A DNA stretch of 64,000 nucleotides from Sphingomonas echinoides (lineage in GTDB: Bacteria > Pseudomonadota > Alphaproteobacteria > Sphingomonadales > Sphingomonadaceae). Below are positions 9,306 through 17,532 of the stretch, in pieces; the first letter of the stretch is position 1, and the number at the start of each line of letters is the position of its first letter. Position numbers and translations under genes: made by a program. The stretch spans positions 62,001 through 126,000 of the forward strand of contig NZ_JAPYKK010000004.1 in assembly GCF_029623395.1 (NCBI RefSeq). The letters run 5' to 3'. A model generated the notes under the pieces. It was not told the origin of the DNA and searched no databases. It saw only the letters and a list, made by a program, of their open reading frames with translations.

Positions 9306-9971
9306 TCAGAAAGTGAAAGTACGAGGGCTCGAAAAGCCCGGCAAAGGCACGCAATCGATGTCGGCGAAGTCGAGCAGCGCAAACCCGCCTGCGGTGCGAC
9401 GTCCCGCCGCCAGCCGGGTGACGCCGCGATCTGCGAGGCCACCGACGATCCGACCACCGACCGCGAGTTGATCGACCAGGGCCTGCGGCACGGCTTCGAC
9501 CGCGCCATCGATGAACAGCACGTCATACGGCCCATCGGCGGCATGACCTTCCGACAGCGGTGCGTCGACCACCGAGACAGTGGGGTACGCCGACAGCGCC
9601 GCCCGGGCGATCGTCAGCAAGGCCGGATCGTTCTCGACCGCGACGACCGACGCGACCAGTTCCGAGAGAACCGCCGCAGTGTACCCACCGGCAGCGCCGA
9701 TCAGCAGCACCCGATCGGTTGCGCGCAACTCGGCTTGCGTCAACAGGCGCCCGGTCGCGATCGGCACGTTCTGTGCACGCCCGTGGGTCAGCGGGACGGC
9801 GGTGTCGCGATAGGCGAGCTTCGCCACGGCTTCGGGAAGAAACGCCTCGCGCGGAACCAGGTCCATCGCCGCCACCACGCGCGGGTCGCTGACCGCGTTG
9901 GTCCGCAACTGGCTTGCCACCATCGCATGGCGCATGGCCGTCATATCGTGCTCGCGCAAATCCAAATTCAT
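9306..9971 (-). CDS. Protein-L-isoaspartate O-methyltransferase-like protein (divergent)
   Basis: A 221-aa Rossmann methyltransferase of the PCMT family. The N-terminal MVASQLRTNAVSDPRVVAAM and VPREAFLPEAVAKLAYRDTA match the family well. The SAM-binding motif I reads VLLIGAAGGYTAAVLSEL and the next acidic residue is in VVAVENDP. The substrate-binding segment GRAQNVPIATGRLLTQ departs from the canonical GQTISQP of true repair enzymes, so isoaspartyl repair activity is doubtful. Genes of this divergent type often sit just before a TolC gene in sphingomonads, as here. Upstream (about 9990-10015) there is an AT-rich stretch fitting a minus-strand promoter. Confidence 0.85.
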   Translation of the reverse strand: MNLDLREHDMTAMRHAMVASQLRTNAVSDPRVVAAMDLVPREAFLPEAVAKLAYRDTAVPLTHGRAQNVPIATGRLLTQAELRATDRVLLIGAAGGYTAAVLSELVASVVAVENDPALLTIARAALSAYPTVSVVDAPLSEGHAADGPYDVLFIDGAVEAVPQALVDQLAVGGRIVGGLADRGVTRLAAGRRTAGGFALLDFADIDCVPLPGFSSPRTFTF

Positions 9972-10143
9972 GATGACACCCTCGTCGCGGTACTGTTATA
10001 GTGCAACAATACACTCATCGTCAATGCACCGCTTCTACCGTGCGTCCTCTACTTCGCCAAGCGAGCGCTTGTTCCAATTCCGTCTCTGGCCACTTTCGGT
10101 AAACAGGCCGTTAACCGCATTGCCGTTTTTTTGACTGCAAGAG

Positions 10144-10172
10144 TTGACACCGAGCCGATCCGCTTGCATCTG
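10144..10172 (+). promoter_or_regulatory. Possible promoter of tRNA-Cys
   Basis: A consensus-like TTGACA at 10144-10149 is followed after 17 bases by CATCTG (10167-10172), a weak -10. The predicted transcription start would lie a few bases before the tRNA at 10184. The -35 is convincing; the -10 is an inference from spacing. Confidence 0.45.
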
Positions 10173-10183
10173 CGCCGCTCTCC

Positions 10184-10257
10184 GGCCCGATGGCGGAGTG
10201 GTGACGTAGAGGACTGCAAATCCTCGCACCCGGGTTCGATTCCCGGTCGGGCCTCCA
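10184..10257 (+). tRNA. tRNA-Cys (GCA)
   Basis: A 74-base cloverleaf with encoded CCA. The acceptor stem GGCCCGA pairs with TCGGGCC (10247-10253), followed by discriminator T and CCA. The anticodon stem is GAGGA/TCCTC around loop CTGCAAA, giving anticodon GCA. The T arm is CCGGG-TTCGATT-CCCGG. It is the only tRNA in this part of the window and lies between the PCMT-like gene and mutT. Confidence 0.97.
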
Positions 10258-10296
10258 GAATTCCATTCGTTCGGCGCGGCGGGATGCTTCGCGCTC

Positions 10297-10725
10297 CTAC
10301 CGTGCCTTCAGAGCGGCCTCGAGCACGGCGATGAACGGTATGTCGGCCGGCGGCATCGCGATCTTTCGAAGCGCTGATGGATGGTGCCACGCCAGGCCGG
10401 TTGCGGCGAGCGGCTGTGGTACGCCGCGCCATTCGCCGCACAGATACAACAACAAGAGCAGATGCCGATCGGCTAGCGGCACGCTCGCGAACGTCAGGGC
10501 GGTCAGCGCGGCTGGATCGACCTCGATCGCCAGTTCCTCCCACAATTCGCGGACCAAAGCCGCTTCTGGCTGCTCCCCGGGCTCGACCTTGCCGCCGGGA
10601 AATTCCCACAGCCCGGCCAAGGTGGTGTCGAGCGGACGCTGCTGGACCAACACCTGTCCTTCGTGATTCGTCAGCGCCGCCGCGACGACGAGCATCATAG
10701 GCATATCAGGGTGTTGCTTAGGCAT
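10297..10725 (-). CDS. mutT: MutT-type NUDIX hydrolase (8-oxo-dGTP diphosphatase family)
   Basis: The 142-aa protein carries a complete Nudix box, GGKVEPGEQPEAALVRELWE followed by ELAI, at about residues 43-66. It starts with VVAAALTNHEGQVLVQQRP, the usual MutT opening. MutT removes oxidised guanine nucleotides from the dNTP pool; the length fits that role, but related NUDIX enzymes act on other nucleotides. The ATG at 10725 was selected because the residues encoded upstream do not look coding; a second ATG lies seven codons further in (MPMMLVVA). Its upstream region is shared with the divergently transcribed pilin gene. Confidence 0.9.
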   Translation of the reverse strand: MPKQHPDMPMMLVVAAALTNHEGQVLVQQRPLDTTLAGLWEFPGGKVEPGEQPEAALVRELWEELAIEVDPAALTALTFASVPLADRHLLLLLYLCGEWRGVPQPLAATGLAWHHPSALRKIAMPPADIPFIAVLEAALKAR

Positions 10726-10785
10726 TCGGTAAGGCTCTCCGAGTAACGCTGTCCGCTTCCTACACCGACCGGAGGCGCTGCCGAC

Positions 10786-10968
10786 ATGCTCGTCGGAATG
10801 ATAAAACGGCTGCTTGCCGACCGAAAAGCTGGAACCGCGATAGAATATGGACTGATCGTCGCGCTGGTCGTCATCGCGTCGCTCGCGGCCATGGTCCAGC
10901 TTGGCCATGGCACGACAAGCATGTGGAAAAATATTAGTACGGCGGTGATCGCCGTTCCGGTTGGTTGA
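10786..10968 (+). CDS. Flp/Fap type IVb pilin (first of two)
   Basis: A 60-aa protein with the Flp pilin signature: a short basic leader MIKRLLADRKAG, then TAIEYGLIVALVVIASLAAM, where the prepilin peptidase is expected to cut before the hydrophobic helix with the invariant Glu and Tyr. Such pilins polymerise into thin Flp pili by the Tad system. GGAGG at 10771-10775 favours the ATG at 10786, though the ATG at 10798 would give a more typical leader length. No tad/cpa genes are in the window. The C-terminal part differs from the second pilin, so they are not a recent exact duplication. Confidence 0.9.
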   Translation: MLVGMIKRLLADRKAGTAIEYGLIVALVVIASLAAMVQLGHGTTSMWKNISTAVIAVPVG

Positions 10969-11096
10969 TCGGCTCCAACGCTCTAAAATTCTTCGCCAGT
11001 TTAAATCTTTCTAAACCCGACAGCGCATAAATCTTCCGGAGTTGGCCGGCGCACCGGTCCGACCGGGTACTGAAGCCATCCTACGGAGACCGAATC

Positions 11097-11261
11097 ATGA
11101 AGACCGTTCGCAACCTCATCAAGAACTCGAAGGGCGCCACCGCAATCGAGTACGGCCTGATCGCTGCGCTCATCGCCGTTGCCGCGATCACCGCGATGTC
11201 GACCCTCGGCACGAAGCTGAGCACGACGTTCACCAACGTATCATCGAAGATGGTTCAGTAA
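11097..11261 (+). CDS. Flp/Fap type IVb pilin (second of two, 54 aa)
   Basis: A short gene of 54 aa reading MKTVRNLIKNSKGATAIEYG followed by LIAALIAVAAITAMSTLG and a polar tail ending KMVQ. The GATAIEYGLIAALIAVA core is the standard Flp prepilin processing site and helix. A good ribosome binding site GGAGA lies 8-12 bases before the ATG. It lies 128 bases downstream of the other pilin gene, far enough to have its own promoter, and ends just before a strong terminator. This is probably the major pilin because of its near-consensus sequence; that is an inference. Confidence 0.92.
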   Translation: MKTVRNLIKNSKGATAIEYGLIAALIAVAAITAMSTLGTKLSTTFTNVSSKMVQ

Positions 11262-11291
11262 TGCTCTCTTGACCCGATTTTGACGCTGGCG

Positions 11292-11325
11292 GAGCGGTGG
11301 AACTTCGGTTCCGCCGCTCTTTCCG
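11292..11325 (+). terminator. Rho-independent terminator after the Flp pilin genes
   Basis: GAGCGGTGGAAC (11292-11303) pairs with GTTCCGCCGCTC (11308-11319) as a 12-bp stem with one G-T pair, closed by a stable TTCG tetraloop and followed by TTTCC. It starts 30 bases after the pilin stop codon. Confidence 0.88.
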
Positions 11326-11368
11326 TTTCAGGCGGGCGTACGCTGATCCAGTCGTTACCAGTGCGAAA

Positions 11369-12316
11369 TCAGAGGCGCCCCATCGCCAGGAACTTCTCCC
11401 GCCGCATTCGCCGCAACTCGGCGGGCGAGTGATCGACCAAACGGGTCAAGGCCGCGTCGATCGCATCGCCTAGCGCGGCAATCGCCTTGCCGGCGTCGCG
11501 CTGCGCGCCCCCCAATGGCTCGGGGACGATCGTGTCGATGATGCCGAGCCCCTTCAAATCCTGCGCGGTCACCTTCATCGCTTCGGCCGCATCGGCAGCC
11601 TTGTCGCTGGTCCGCCACAGGATCGATGCGCAGCCTTCGGGTGAAATGACCGAATAGACCGCGTGCTCGAACATCAGCACTGCATTGCCTGCCGCAAGCG
11701 CGATCGCGCCACCGGAACCGCCTTCGCCAACGACCGCCGCGACCATCGGAACGCCCAGCGCAAGGCACTGCTCGGTCGACCGGGCGATCGCCTCGGCCTG
11801 GCCACGTTCTTCCGCCTGGATTCCGGGAAACGCACCGGACGTATCGACCAGCGTCACCACCGGCAAACCGAACCGATCCGCCAGCTGCATCAACCGGATC
11901 GCCTTGCGATAGCCTTCGGGTTTGCCCATGCCGAAATTGTGTCGCAACCGGCTCGCGGTATCATCGCCCTTTTCATGGCCGATGACGAGCACCCGGCGCC
12001 CGCGAAACGTCGCAAAGCCGCCCATGATCGCTTGGTCGTCGCCAAACGCCCGGTCCCCGGCCAGCGGCATCCAGTCGTCGAACAGGCCTGCGACATAGTC
12101 CTTGAAGTGCGGACGACCGCCGTGGCGTGCGACTTGCGTCTTCTGCCACGGCGTCAGCTTTGCATAGGTATCCCGCAGCAGCTTGTCCGCCTTGGCCTGC
12201 AGTCGCGCGATTTCCGCGCTCAGGTCGACGGTGCCGTCCGAAGCGGTTTCCCGCAATTCATCGATCTTGCCCTGGAGTTCGGCGATCGGTTTTTCAAAAT
12301 CGAGAAAGGTTGCCAT
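11369..12316 (-). CDS. accA: Acetyl-CoA carboxylase, carboxyltransferase subunit alpha
   Basis: The AccA subunit forms, with AccD, the carboxyltransferase half of acetyl-CoA carboxylase, which makes malonyl-CoA in the first step of fatty-acid synthesis. The 315-aa length is standard. The N-terminal [20 protein letters not shown] coiled region and the crotonase-like core are present, with [40 protein letters not shown] and [16 protein letters not shown]. It is followed on the same strand by nothing close; xerD lies 12 bases upstream, so the two probably share a transcript. Confidence 0.97.
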   Translation of the reverse strand: MATFLDFEKPIAELQGKIDELRETASDGTVDLSAEIARLQAKADKLLRDTYAKLTPWQKTQVARHGGRPHFKDYVAGLFDDWMPLAGDRAFGDDQAIMGGFATFRGRRVLVIGHEKGDDTASRLRHNFGMGKPEGYRKAIRLMQLADRFGLPVVTLVDTSGAFPGIQAEERGQAEAIARSTEQCLALGVPMVAAVVGEGGSGGAIALAAGNAVLMFEHAVYSVISPEGCASILWRTSDKAADAAEAMKVTAQDLKGLGIIDTIVPEPLGGAQRDAGKAIAALGDAIDAALTRLVDHSPAELRRMRREKFLAMGRL

Positions 12317-12328
12317 ACGCTGCGGCGG

Positions 12329-13267
12329 TTAAGCCTCAGGCGTCTTCGCGTCAACGCGGCGTGTCTCGTCCGCCAGCGGATGCCGCGCGTTCACCAGCGC
12401 GACCAGATGGCTCGCCTCGACGTGCGTGTAGATCTCGGTCGTCGCGATGTCGGCATGGCCAAGCATCGCCTGCAACGCGCGCAGGTCCGCCCCGCCCGCA
12501 AGCAGATGCGTCGCGAACGCGTGGCGCAGCACGTGCGGGCTGACCCGCTCTGGGGGAATGCCGGCTTCCGCCGCGAGCGCTTTGAGCAACTGGTACAACC
12601 GGATCCGGCTGAGATACGCCTTCCCCGAAGGAAACAGCCACGGGCTGTCGTCGGCGACATGCACCCGCCACGCCGCCACCGCTGCCCGCGCTCGATCGGA
12701 CAGGGGAACGAGCCGTTCCTTGCCACCCTTACCGCGCAGGATGAGATACGGTCGATCAGGCGCGACCGCACGCCGCGGCAGCGAGACCAGTTCGGTCGCG
12801 CGCAAGCCTGATCCATACAGCAGCTCGACCAACGCCGACAGACGTAGATCGTTCGGATCAGGCGGATCCCGCTCGATCCGCTCTGCGATCGCGGCAAACA
12901 ATCGATCGATGTCCGCATGGTCGAGCATCTTGGGCAATCCACGCGACGCGCCGGGTCGTGGCAACGCCGCGCCGGGATCATCGGAACGATGCCCCTCTTC
13001 CGCAAGAAAGGCGAAGAACCGCCGCAAAGCGGCCGACTTTCGCGCCACGCTAGCTTTCGACAGGCCGAGCCATTCGGTGCCCACCTTCGTGAGATCGTCC
13101 GCCGATGCGACGGTCAGTCCACCGTTCAGCACCCCAGACGCAAGCAGCAGATCGCTGCGATACGCCGCCACGGTATTCTTCGCGGCGCCGGCCTCCGCGG
13201 TCATCATTTCCAGAAACCGCTCGATCAGCGCGCGGTCGTCGCCCACCCCGCGCGGATCGGAGGTCAA
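12329..13267 (-). CDS. xerD: Site-specific tyrosine recombinase XerD
   Basis: With XerC it resolves chromosome dimers at dif, aided by FtsK. The 312-aa protein has the N-terminal core-binding SAM-like domain (RFLEMMTAEAGAAKNTVAAY) and the catalytic domain: the first Arg in LLYGSGLRATELVSL, Lys in GKGGKERLVPL, HVLRHAFATHLL, then LGHADIATTEIYTHV with the nucleophile Tyr. The stop of the upstream gene overlaps a TTG start (TTGA, 13264-13267). A GTG at 13246 or an ATG at 13210 are alternative starts that keep the family core. The gene is chromosomal housekeeping, not an integrase of a mobile element. Confidence 0.92.
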   Translation of the reverse strand: MTSDPRGVGDDRALIERFLEMMTAEAGAAKNTVAAYRSDLLLASGVLNGGLTVASADDLTKVGTEWLGLSKASVARKSAALRRFFAFLAEEGHRSDDPGAALPRPGASRGLPKMLDHADIDRLFAAIAERIERDPPDPNDLRLSALVELLYGSGLRATELVSLPRRAVAPDRPYLILRGKGGKERLVPLSDRARAAVAAWRVHVADDSPWLFPSGKAYLSRIRLYQLLKALAAEAGIPPERVSPHVLRHAFATHLLAGGADLRALQAMLGHADIATTEIYTHVEASHLVALVNARHPLADETRRVDAKTPEA

Positions 13268-15177
13268 AGCCGCGCGATCGCCTCGGCGGCGATCATCCGG
13301 GCTTCGCCGACCATCCCGACAGAGCGAAGCGCGGCGCAGATATGGTAAAGCGCCTCAGGCGGAACCCCGCGCCAGGACGGCGACTGCAATCCGGTCGCCG
13401 CAAGCAGGACGACCGTCCCGGGCTGGTCGTCCAGCGCCGCCTTGGCGATCGCGCGTGTCCAACTGTCGGACCGGTTGACCCGCACCGCGAGCGCCTCGGC
13501 ACCCTGTGCGACATCCGCCGCGGACAACCGTCCCAACCCCGCCAGCGCGGCGAACAGCATCCGCCGCTTCATCCCCGTCGCGTCGTTCTCCCCGGCATAT
13601 CCGCTCACATCGCCGTAGGAGACGGTGGACGGCGCAGGATCAATCAGCGTCAGCATCGCCCAGGCGTCTCCGCCGCGGACCGCTTTCTCGCGCCACCGCA
13701 GCGCGGGCGTGTCGAACCCGGCGCTCAACATCGCCGCGACCAGCCGCGTGACATCGGGCTTTTCGATCGACGTGGGGATACGGGCCGCCGCGCCCGCCGT
13801 CAGGATCAGGCGAGCGTAGCGCGCTTCATACCCCTTGGGCTCGTCCCACAATTTCGCGAGCGCCGTAATACGCGCATCGGCATCGGTGCCGTCATACGCG
13901 GCGCGCAGGTTCCGCGCGACGCTGGCCGCGGCGGGGGGTTGATCGTCACCGGCATCGATCGCGGCATATAGATCGACCAGCGCCGCACTGGAAAGAATCC
14001 CGCGCGCGGCAGCAATCTCGGACGAACCGGCGCGCGCACCCGGCGTCAGGCTCGGCGACAGCGCGCGCCAGCCCTGCACGGCGGGGGCGCTGGTCTCGAG
14101 CAGACGCTCCGGGATTTCGACGCCCATCGCCATCGCCAGCCCGTACCGCCAGGCGGTCAAGTACGGGACGCTATCCCACTCGATCGTCGTCGCTTGTCGC
14201 GCCCGACCGGTGTTGCCGATGACCTTCTGCGCCAGCATCAGATCGATCCCGCCCGCAACCCGCGACTTGCGCGCGGCATCGAACAGCGGCTTCGCCTTGG
14301 TGGCGGTTCCCGACAACCCAGCGCACATCGCTCGCGCAAGAACCCAGCCGCGCTCGCGTCCCAGGGCGGCGCCATCTTCCGCCGCCGGACACAGCGCGGC
14401 AGGATCGCCCGATGCGAGCGCCGCCTGCATCGCCGCCTCGAACATCTTGGGCGTGTAATCTTCGGTGTCGACGGCCTGCGCCATCGCGCGCCCGGCGACC
14501 GATTCGCCCATCCGCACGAGCAACCACGCGCGCTCGGCCGCGAAATCCGCACCGTTGACGCCGCGGGGCGTATCGATTCGCGCCATCAACGCGCGGCGCA
14601 GCGCGATCGATACCCACCGCGACGCGATCGGGGCGCGCAGCCGCCGCATCAGCGTCTCGAGATAGCGTCCGTCGGCGCGACCGAATGCACTCGGTGCCAT
14701 CGCGCCCTCTGCGGGCCCCGCGACGCCAACCTGCGCGAGCGACCGGCGCGCATAGCTCGGCATGTCGGCGCGCACGAATGCCCCGAAGTCCGTGGGGGAC
14801 GGCGGGGTCGCGACCGGCGATGGCGTTGCGCCGGGCTCGGGCAACTCGGTTGGAAGCAAGGCCGGAACCGACGGCGTCGGCGCGGCGATCGGCGATCCGA
14901 CCTCCGGACCGACCGGCGCCGCGGGACGGGGCGCCGGGGTCAAGGTCGACGGCGTTCCGGGCGCCGACTGAGGCGTGGATTTCGGACGCGGACGCGCGGG
15001 TGCCACCGGTTGCGGCGGCGGGTTCGGGTCGCCAAACCCGGGCGGCAGGATCGATTCAGGCCCCTTTTGCCCCGCCGCCGGAATCGTCAGCGTCGCCGCA
15101 AGGACGGCGGTCGCGAGGATCGCCGGTAGCGCGCGGCTACTTCTGAAGGTTCGCAAGCGGCACGGCCTTCTCGACAT
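13264..15177 (-). CDS. Uncharacterised exported protein, proline-rich N-terminus and helical repeats
   Basis: I do not recognise a named family. The 637-aa protein begins with a basic stretch and a hydrophobic signal (ALPAILATAVLAATLTIPAAG), which predicts export. A long proline/alanine/serine-rich segment (about residues 35-130) follows. The remaining 500 residues are alanine-rich helices such as ALRRALMARIDTPRG and AAAMQAALASGDPAALC-type pieces, resembling tetratricopeptide/Sel1-like solenoids, but no repeat was proved. It overlaps xerD by four bases and the upstream small membrane gene by 41 bases, so all three are likely translated from one transcript. Its place between xerD and aroK suggests a conserved sphingomonad gene. 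Confidence 0.75.
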   Translation of the reverse strand: MSRRPCRLRTFRSSRALPAILATAVLAATLTIPAAGQKGPESILPPGFGDPNPPPQPVAPARPRPKSTPQSAPGTPSTLTPAPRPAAPVGPEVGSPIAAPTPSVPALLPTELPEPGATPSPVATPPSPTDFGAFVRADMPSYARRSLAQVGVAGPAEGAMAPSAFGRADGRYLETLMRRLRAPIASRWVSIALRRALMARIDTPRGVNGADFAAERAWLLVRMGESVAGRAMAQAVDTEDYTPKMFEAAMQAALASGDPAALCPAAEDGAALGRERGWVLARAMCAGLSGTATKAKPLFDAARKSRVAGGIDLMLAQKVIGNTGRARQATTIEWDSVPYLTAWRYGLAMAMGVEIPERLLETSAPAVQGWRALSPSLTPGARAGSSEIAAARGILSSAALVDLYAAIDAGDDQPPAAASVARNLRAAYDGTDADARITALAKLWDEPKGYEARYARLILTAGAAARIPTSIEKPDVTRLVAAMLSAGFDTPALRWREKAVRGGDAWAMLTLIDPAPSTVSYGDVSGYAGENDATGMKRRMLFAALAGLGRLSAADVAQGAEALAVRVNRSDSWTRAIAKAALDDQPGTVVLLAATGLQSPSWRGVPPEALYHICAALRSVGMVGEARMIAAEAIARL

Positions 15178-15274
15178 GCTTCAGCGGCTTTTCGCGCGCC
15201 ACCCCGGACAGCGCGAACAGGCCGCCGACCAGGACGGCCACGACGACGAGAAGCACGATGAGCAAGCGGGGCAT
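15137..15274 (-). CDS. Small single-pass membrane protein (45 aa)
   Basis: A 45-aa ORF starts at ATG 15274 with MPRLLIVLLVVVAVLVGGLF, one strong transmembrane helix, and continues with a basic tail (VAREKPLKHVEKAVPLANLQ). The helix-plus-charged-tail layout argues that it is real. It overlaps the start of the next gene by 41 bases, which suggests coupling. It lies 89 bases from the divergent aroK start. The function is unknown. Confidence 0.6.
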   Translation of the reverse strand: MPRLLIVLLVVVAVLVGGLFALSGVAREKPLKHVEKAVPLANLQK

Positions 15275-15363
15275 GGGCAAGACCTGTAACGGACCAAAAA
15301 GACAAAAGCGGCGCAAGCGAGCTTTTGCCCGATGCGACGGTGCGCTGTATAGCCCTCGTTTCA

Positions 15364-15930
15364 ATGTTGCAAAGCCCGCCACCTCCGCAGGATACCGCCC
15401 TGCCCGACCCGTTCCTGTGGAACGGCCCGCCGATCGTGCTCGTGGGGCTGATGGGCGCGGGCAAATCCACCGTCGGGCGTCGGCTCGCGGTCAGGCTCGG
15501 CCTGCCGTTCGTCGATGCCGACACCGAAATCGAAACCGCTGCCGGAATGTCGATCCCCGACATCTTCACGCGATTCGGCGAAGCCTATTTCCGCGATGGC
15601 GAACGCCGCGTGATCGCGCGGTTGATGGATGGCGAACGTCGCGTCATCGCGACCGGGGGCGGCGCATTCGTCGACGACAAGACCCGCGAGACGATCCTGA
15701 CGCAGGGCTTTGCGGTGTGGCTCGACGCCAAACCCGCCGTGCTCGCCGACCGCGTGTCGCGACGCGATACCCGGCCGCTGCTCCGCGGAAAGGACCCGCT
15801 CAAGGTGCTCGAGGAACTGGCGCGCGTGCGCAACCCGTTCTACGCGATGGCGCCGTTGCGGGTTTCCAGTCACCGGGCCCCGCACGATGCGACCGTAAAT
15901 GCCATTCTGAAAGCGCTTGGAACACTATGA
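15364..15930 (+). CDS. aroK: Shikimate kinase
   Basis: Shikimate kinase phosphorylates shikimate to shikimate 3-phosphate in the chorismate pathway. The 188-aa protein shows the P-loop GLMGAGKST (residues 28-36), the shikimate-binding DADTEIE (D near residue 54), RFGEAYFRDGERRVI, the GGGAF motif and the RPLLRGKDPLKVL lid region. The ATG at 15364 was chosen; a further upstream start at 15325 would add 13 residues without family similarity. It overlaps aroB by four bases (ATGA), the usual arrangement for this pair. Confidence 0.96.
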   Translation: MLQSPPPPQDTALPDPFLWNGPPIVLVGLMGAGKSTVGRRLAVRLGLPFVDADTEIETAAGMSIPDIFTRFGEAYFRDGERRVIARLMDGERRVIATGGGAFVDDKTRETILTQGFAVWLDAKPAVLADRVSRRDTRPLLRGKDPLKVLEELARVRNPFYAMAPLRVSSHRAPHDATVNAILKALGTL

Positions 15931-17018
15931 CCACGATCCCCGTTTCGCTCGGTTCGCGCAGCTATGACGTCGTGATCGAGGCCGGTGTGTTGCCGCGGGC
16001 GGGGGAATGGCTCGCGCCGCTGTCGCGCGGGCGCACGATGGCGATCGTGACCGACTCGAACGTTCTACCGCACCTGGAAACGGTGCAAACGTCGCTGTCC
16101 GCTGCTGGGGTCGAGAGCGAAGCGATCGTCCTAACCCCCGGAGAAGCCACCAAGAGCTGGGCGCAGCTCGAAGCGCTGACGGACAAGCTGCTCGATCTCG
16201 GGATCGAACGCGGGGATCATGTCATCGCGCTGGGCGGCGGCGTGATCGGCGACCTCGTCGGCTTTGCGTGCGCGATCCTGAAGCGCGGGTGCAATTTCGT
16301 GCAGATCCCGACCACGCTCCTCGCGCAAGTCGATTCGTCGGTCGGCGGCAAGACCGCGATCAACAGCCGCGCGGGCAAGAATTTGATCGGCGCGTTCCAT
16401 CAGCCGGCGCTGGTGCTGATCGATCCCGACGTGCTCGATACCCTGCCGTTGCGGCAGGTGCGTGCGGGCTATGCCGAAGTCGTCAAATACGGGCTGATCG
16501 ACGATCCCGCCTTCTTCGACTGGTGCGAGGCCAACGCCGCCGCGCTGCTCGCGGGCGATCCGGCCGCGCGCGCTTATGCCATCGCGCACTCGGTCGCCGC
16601 GAAGGCGCGGATCGTCGCGGAGGACGAGCGCGAGACCACCGGCAAACGCGCCTTGCTCAACCTCGGCCATACCTTCGGCCATGCGCTGGAAGCCGAAGCG
16701 GCGTTTTCCGACCGGCTGTTGCACGGCGAAGGCGTCGCGGCGGGGATGGCGCTCGCGTTCCACTATTCGGCCACGCACGATCTGGCGCCGCGCGCCGACG
16801 CCGAGCGCGTTGCGGCGCATCTGCGCGCGATCGGTTTGCCGGACGGCGTTGGCGCTGCGGGGATTACGGCGAGCGCGGACGTGCTGGTCGATCACATGCT
16901 CCACGACAAGAAGATGGATGCGGGCACGCTGCCGTTCCTGCTCGCGCGCGGGATCGGACGGACGTTCCTCGACAAGTCGGTCGACCTGGCCGACGTCCGC
17001 GCCTTTCTGGCCGCCTGA
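15927..17018 (+). CDS. aroB: 3-dehydroquinate synthase
   Basis: AroB converts DAHP into 3-dehydroquinate in the shikimate pathway, using NAD and a divalent metal. The 363-aa protein contains the NAD-binding [19 protein letters not shown], the [19 protein letters not shown] segment, and the metal-ligand histidines in [16 protein letters not shown], followed by [13 protein letters not shown]. Start ATG 15927 lies inside the aroK stop, showing translational coupling. It also overlaps the following DUF2256 gene by one base (TGATG), so three genes form one transcript. Confidence 0.97.
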   Translation: MTTIPVSLGSRSYDVVIEAGVLPRAGEWLAPLSRGRTMAIVTDSNVLPHLETVQTSLSAAGVESEAIVLTPGEATKSWAQLEALTDKLLDLGIERGDHVIALGGGVIGDLVGFACAILKRGCNFVQIPTTLLAQVDSSVGGKTAINSRAGKNLIGAFHQPALVLIDPDVLDTLPLRQVRAGYAEVVKYGLIDDPAFFDWCEANAAALLAGDPAARAYAIAHSVAAKARIVAEDERETTGKRALLNLGHTFGHALEAEAAFSDRLLHGEGVAAGMALAFHYSATHDLAPRADAERVAAHLRAIGLPDGVGAAGITASADVLVDHMLHDKKMDAGTLPFLLARGIGRTFLDKSVDLADVRAFLAA

Positions 17019-17161
17019 TGCCGCGCGGCGTCGCCAAACGCGATCTTCCGACCAAGGTCTGCCCCGTGTGCCAGCGCCCGTTCGCGTGGCGCAAGAAGTG
17101 GGAGCGCGACTGGGACAACGTCGTCTATTGTTCGGACAAGTGCCGGATGGCAAAGGGGTAG
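17018..17161 (+). CDS. DUF2256 small zinc-ribbon protein
   Basis: A 47-aa protein with two CxxC-like pairs: [19 protein letters not shown] at residues 15-33 and CSDKC at 38-42. This spacing, with the WRKKWERDW core, is the DUF2256 signature; the cysteines probably hold zinc. Its function is not known. The ATG at 17018 overlaps the aroB stop by one base, so it is the last gene of the aroK-aroB unit. Confidence 0.9.
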   Translation: MPRGVAKRDLPTKVCPVCQRPFAWRKKWERDWDNVVYCSDKCRMAKG

Positions 17162-17193
17162 CTAGCGTTCAAAGTGGGGCAGTGGCGCCCGCA

Positions 17194-17532
17194 TCACACG
17201 CTTGCGCGCATCGCCCGCCACGCCAGCCACAGCCACCCGGCAATCAGCAGCGCACCCCCGATCGGCGTGATTGCGCCTAGCCATCGCGGCAGACCCAGCG
17301 CCATCAGATACAACGTCCCGCCAAAGATCAGGCCGCCGACGACGAACAGCCACGCCGGGCCGCGCGCCGCCATCTGCAACGCGACAAGCGCGGCAACCGC
17401 ATGGATCATCTGATAGTGCGCGCCGGTGGTGAGCCACTTCGCGGCATCGCCCGTCGCGCCGTGGGCGCCAAACGCCCCCGCCCCGACCGCCATCGCGCCG
17501 CATAGAGCGGCCAGCATCGCCAACACGTTCAT
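17194..17532 (-). CDS. DUF423 family small membrane protein
   Basis: A 112-aa inner-membrane protein with four hydrophobic segments. It starts MNVLAMLAALCGAMAVGAGA, followed by FGAHG, the conserved opening of the DUF423 family, and has a YQMIHAVAALVAL second helix. The family is widespread, with YwdK/YgdD-type members, and has no firmly assigned function. Its start overlaps the stop of the Kef-type antiporter gene by four bases, making it the last gene of the radA-cvpA-NifU-Kef run. Confidence 0.9.
   Translation of the reverse strand: MNVLAMLAALCGAMAVGAGAFGAHGATGDAAKWLTTGAHYQMIHAVAALVALQMAARGPAWLFVVGGLIFGGTLYLMALGLPRWLGAITPIGGALLIAGWLWLAWRAMRASV

Noticed and set aside
12329..13267. Tyrosine recombinase as sign of an integrated mobile element
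   Set aside because: It is the XerD housekeeping type, next to accA and aroK; no transposase, phage gene or attachment site is nearby.
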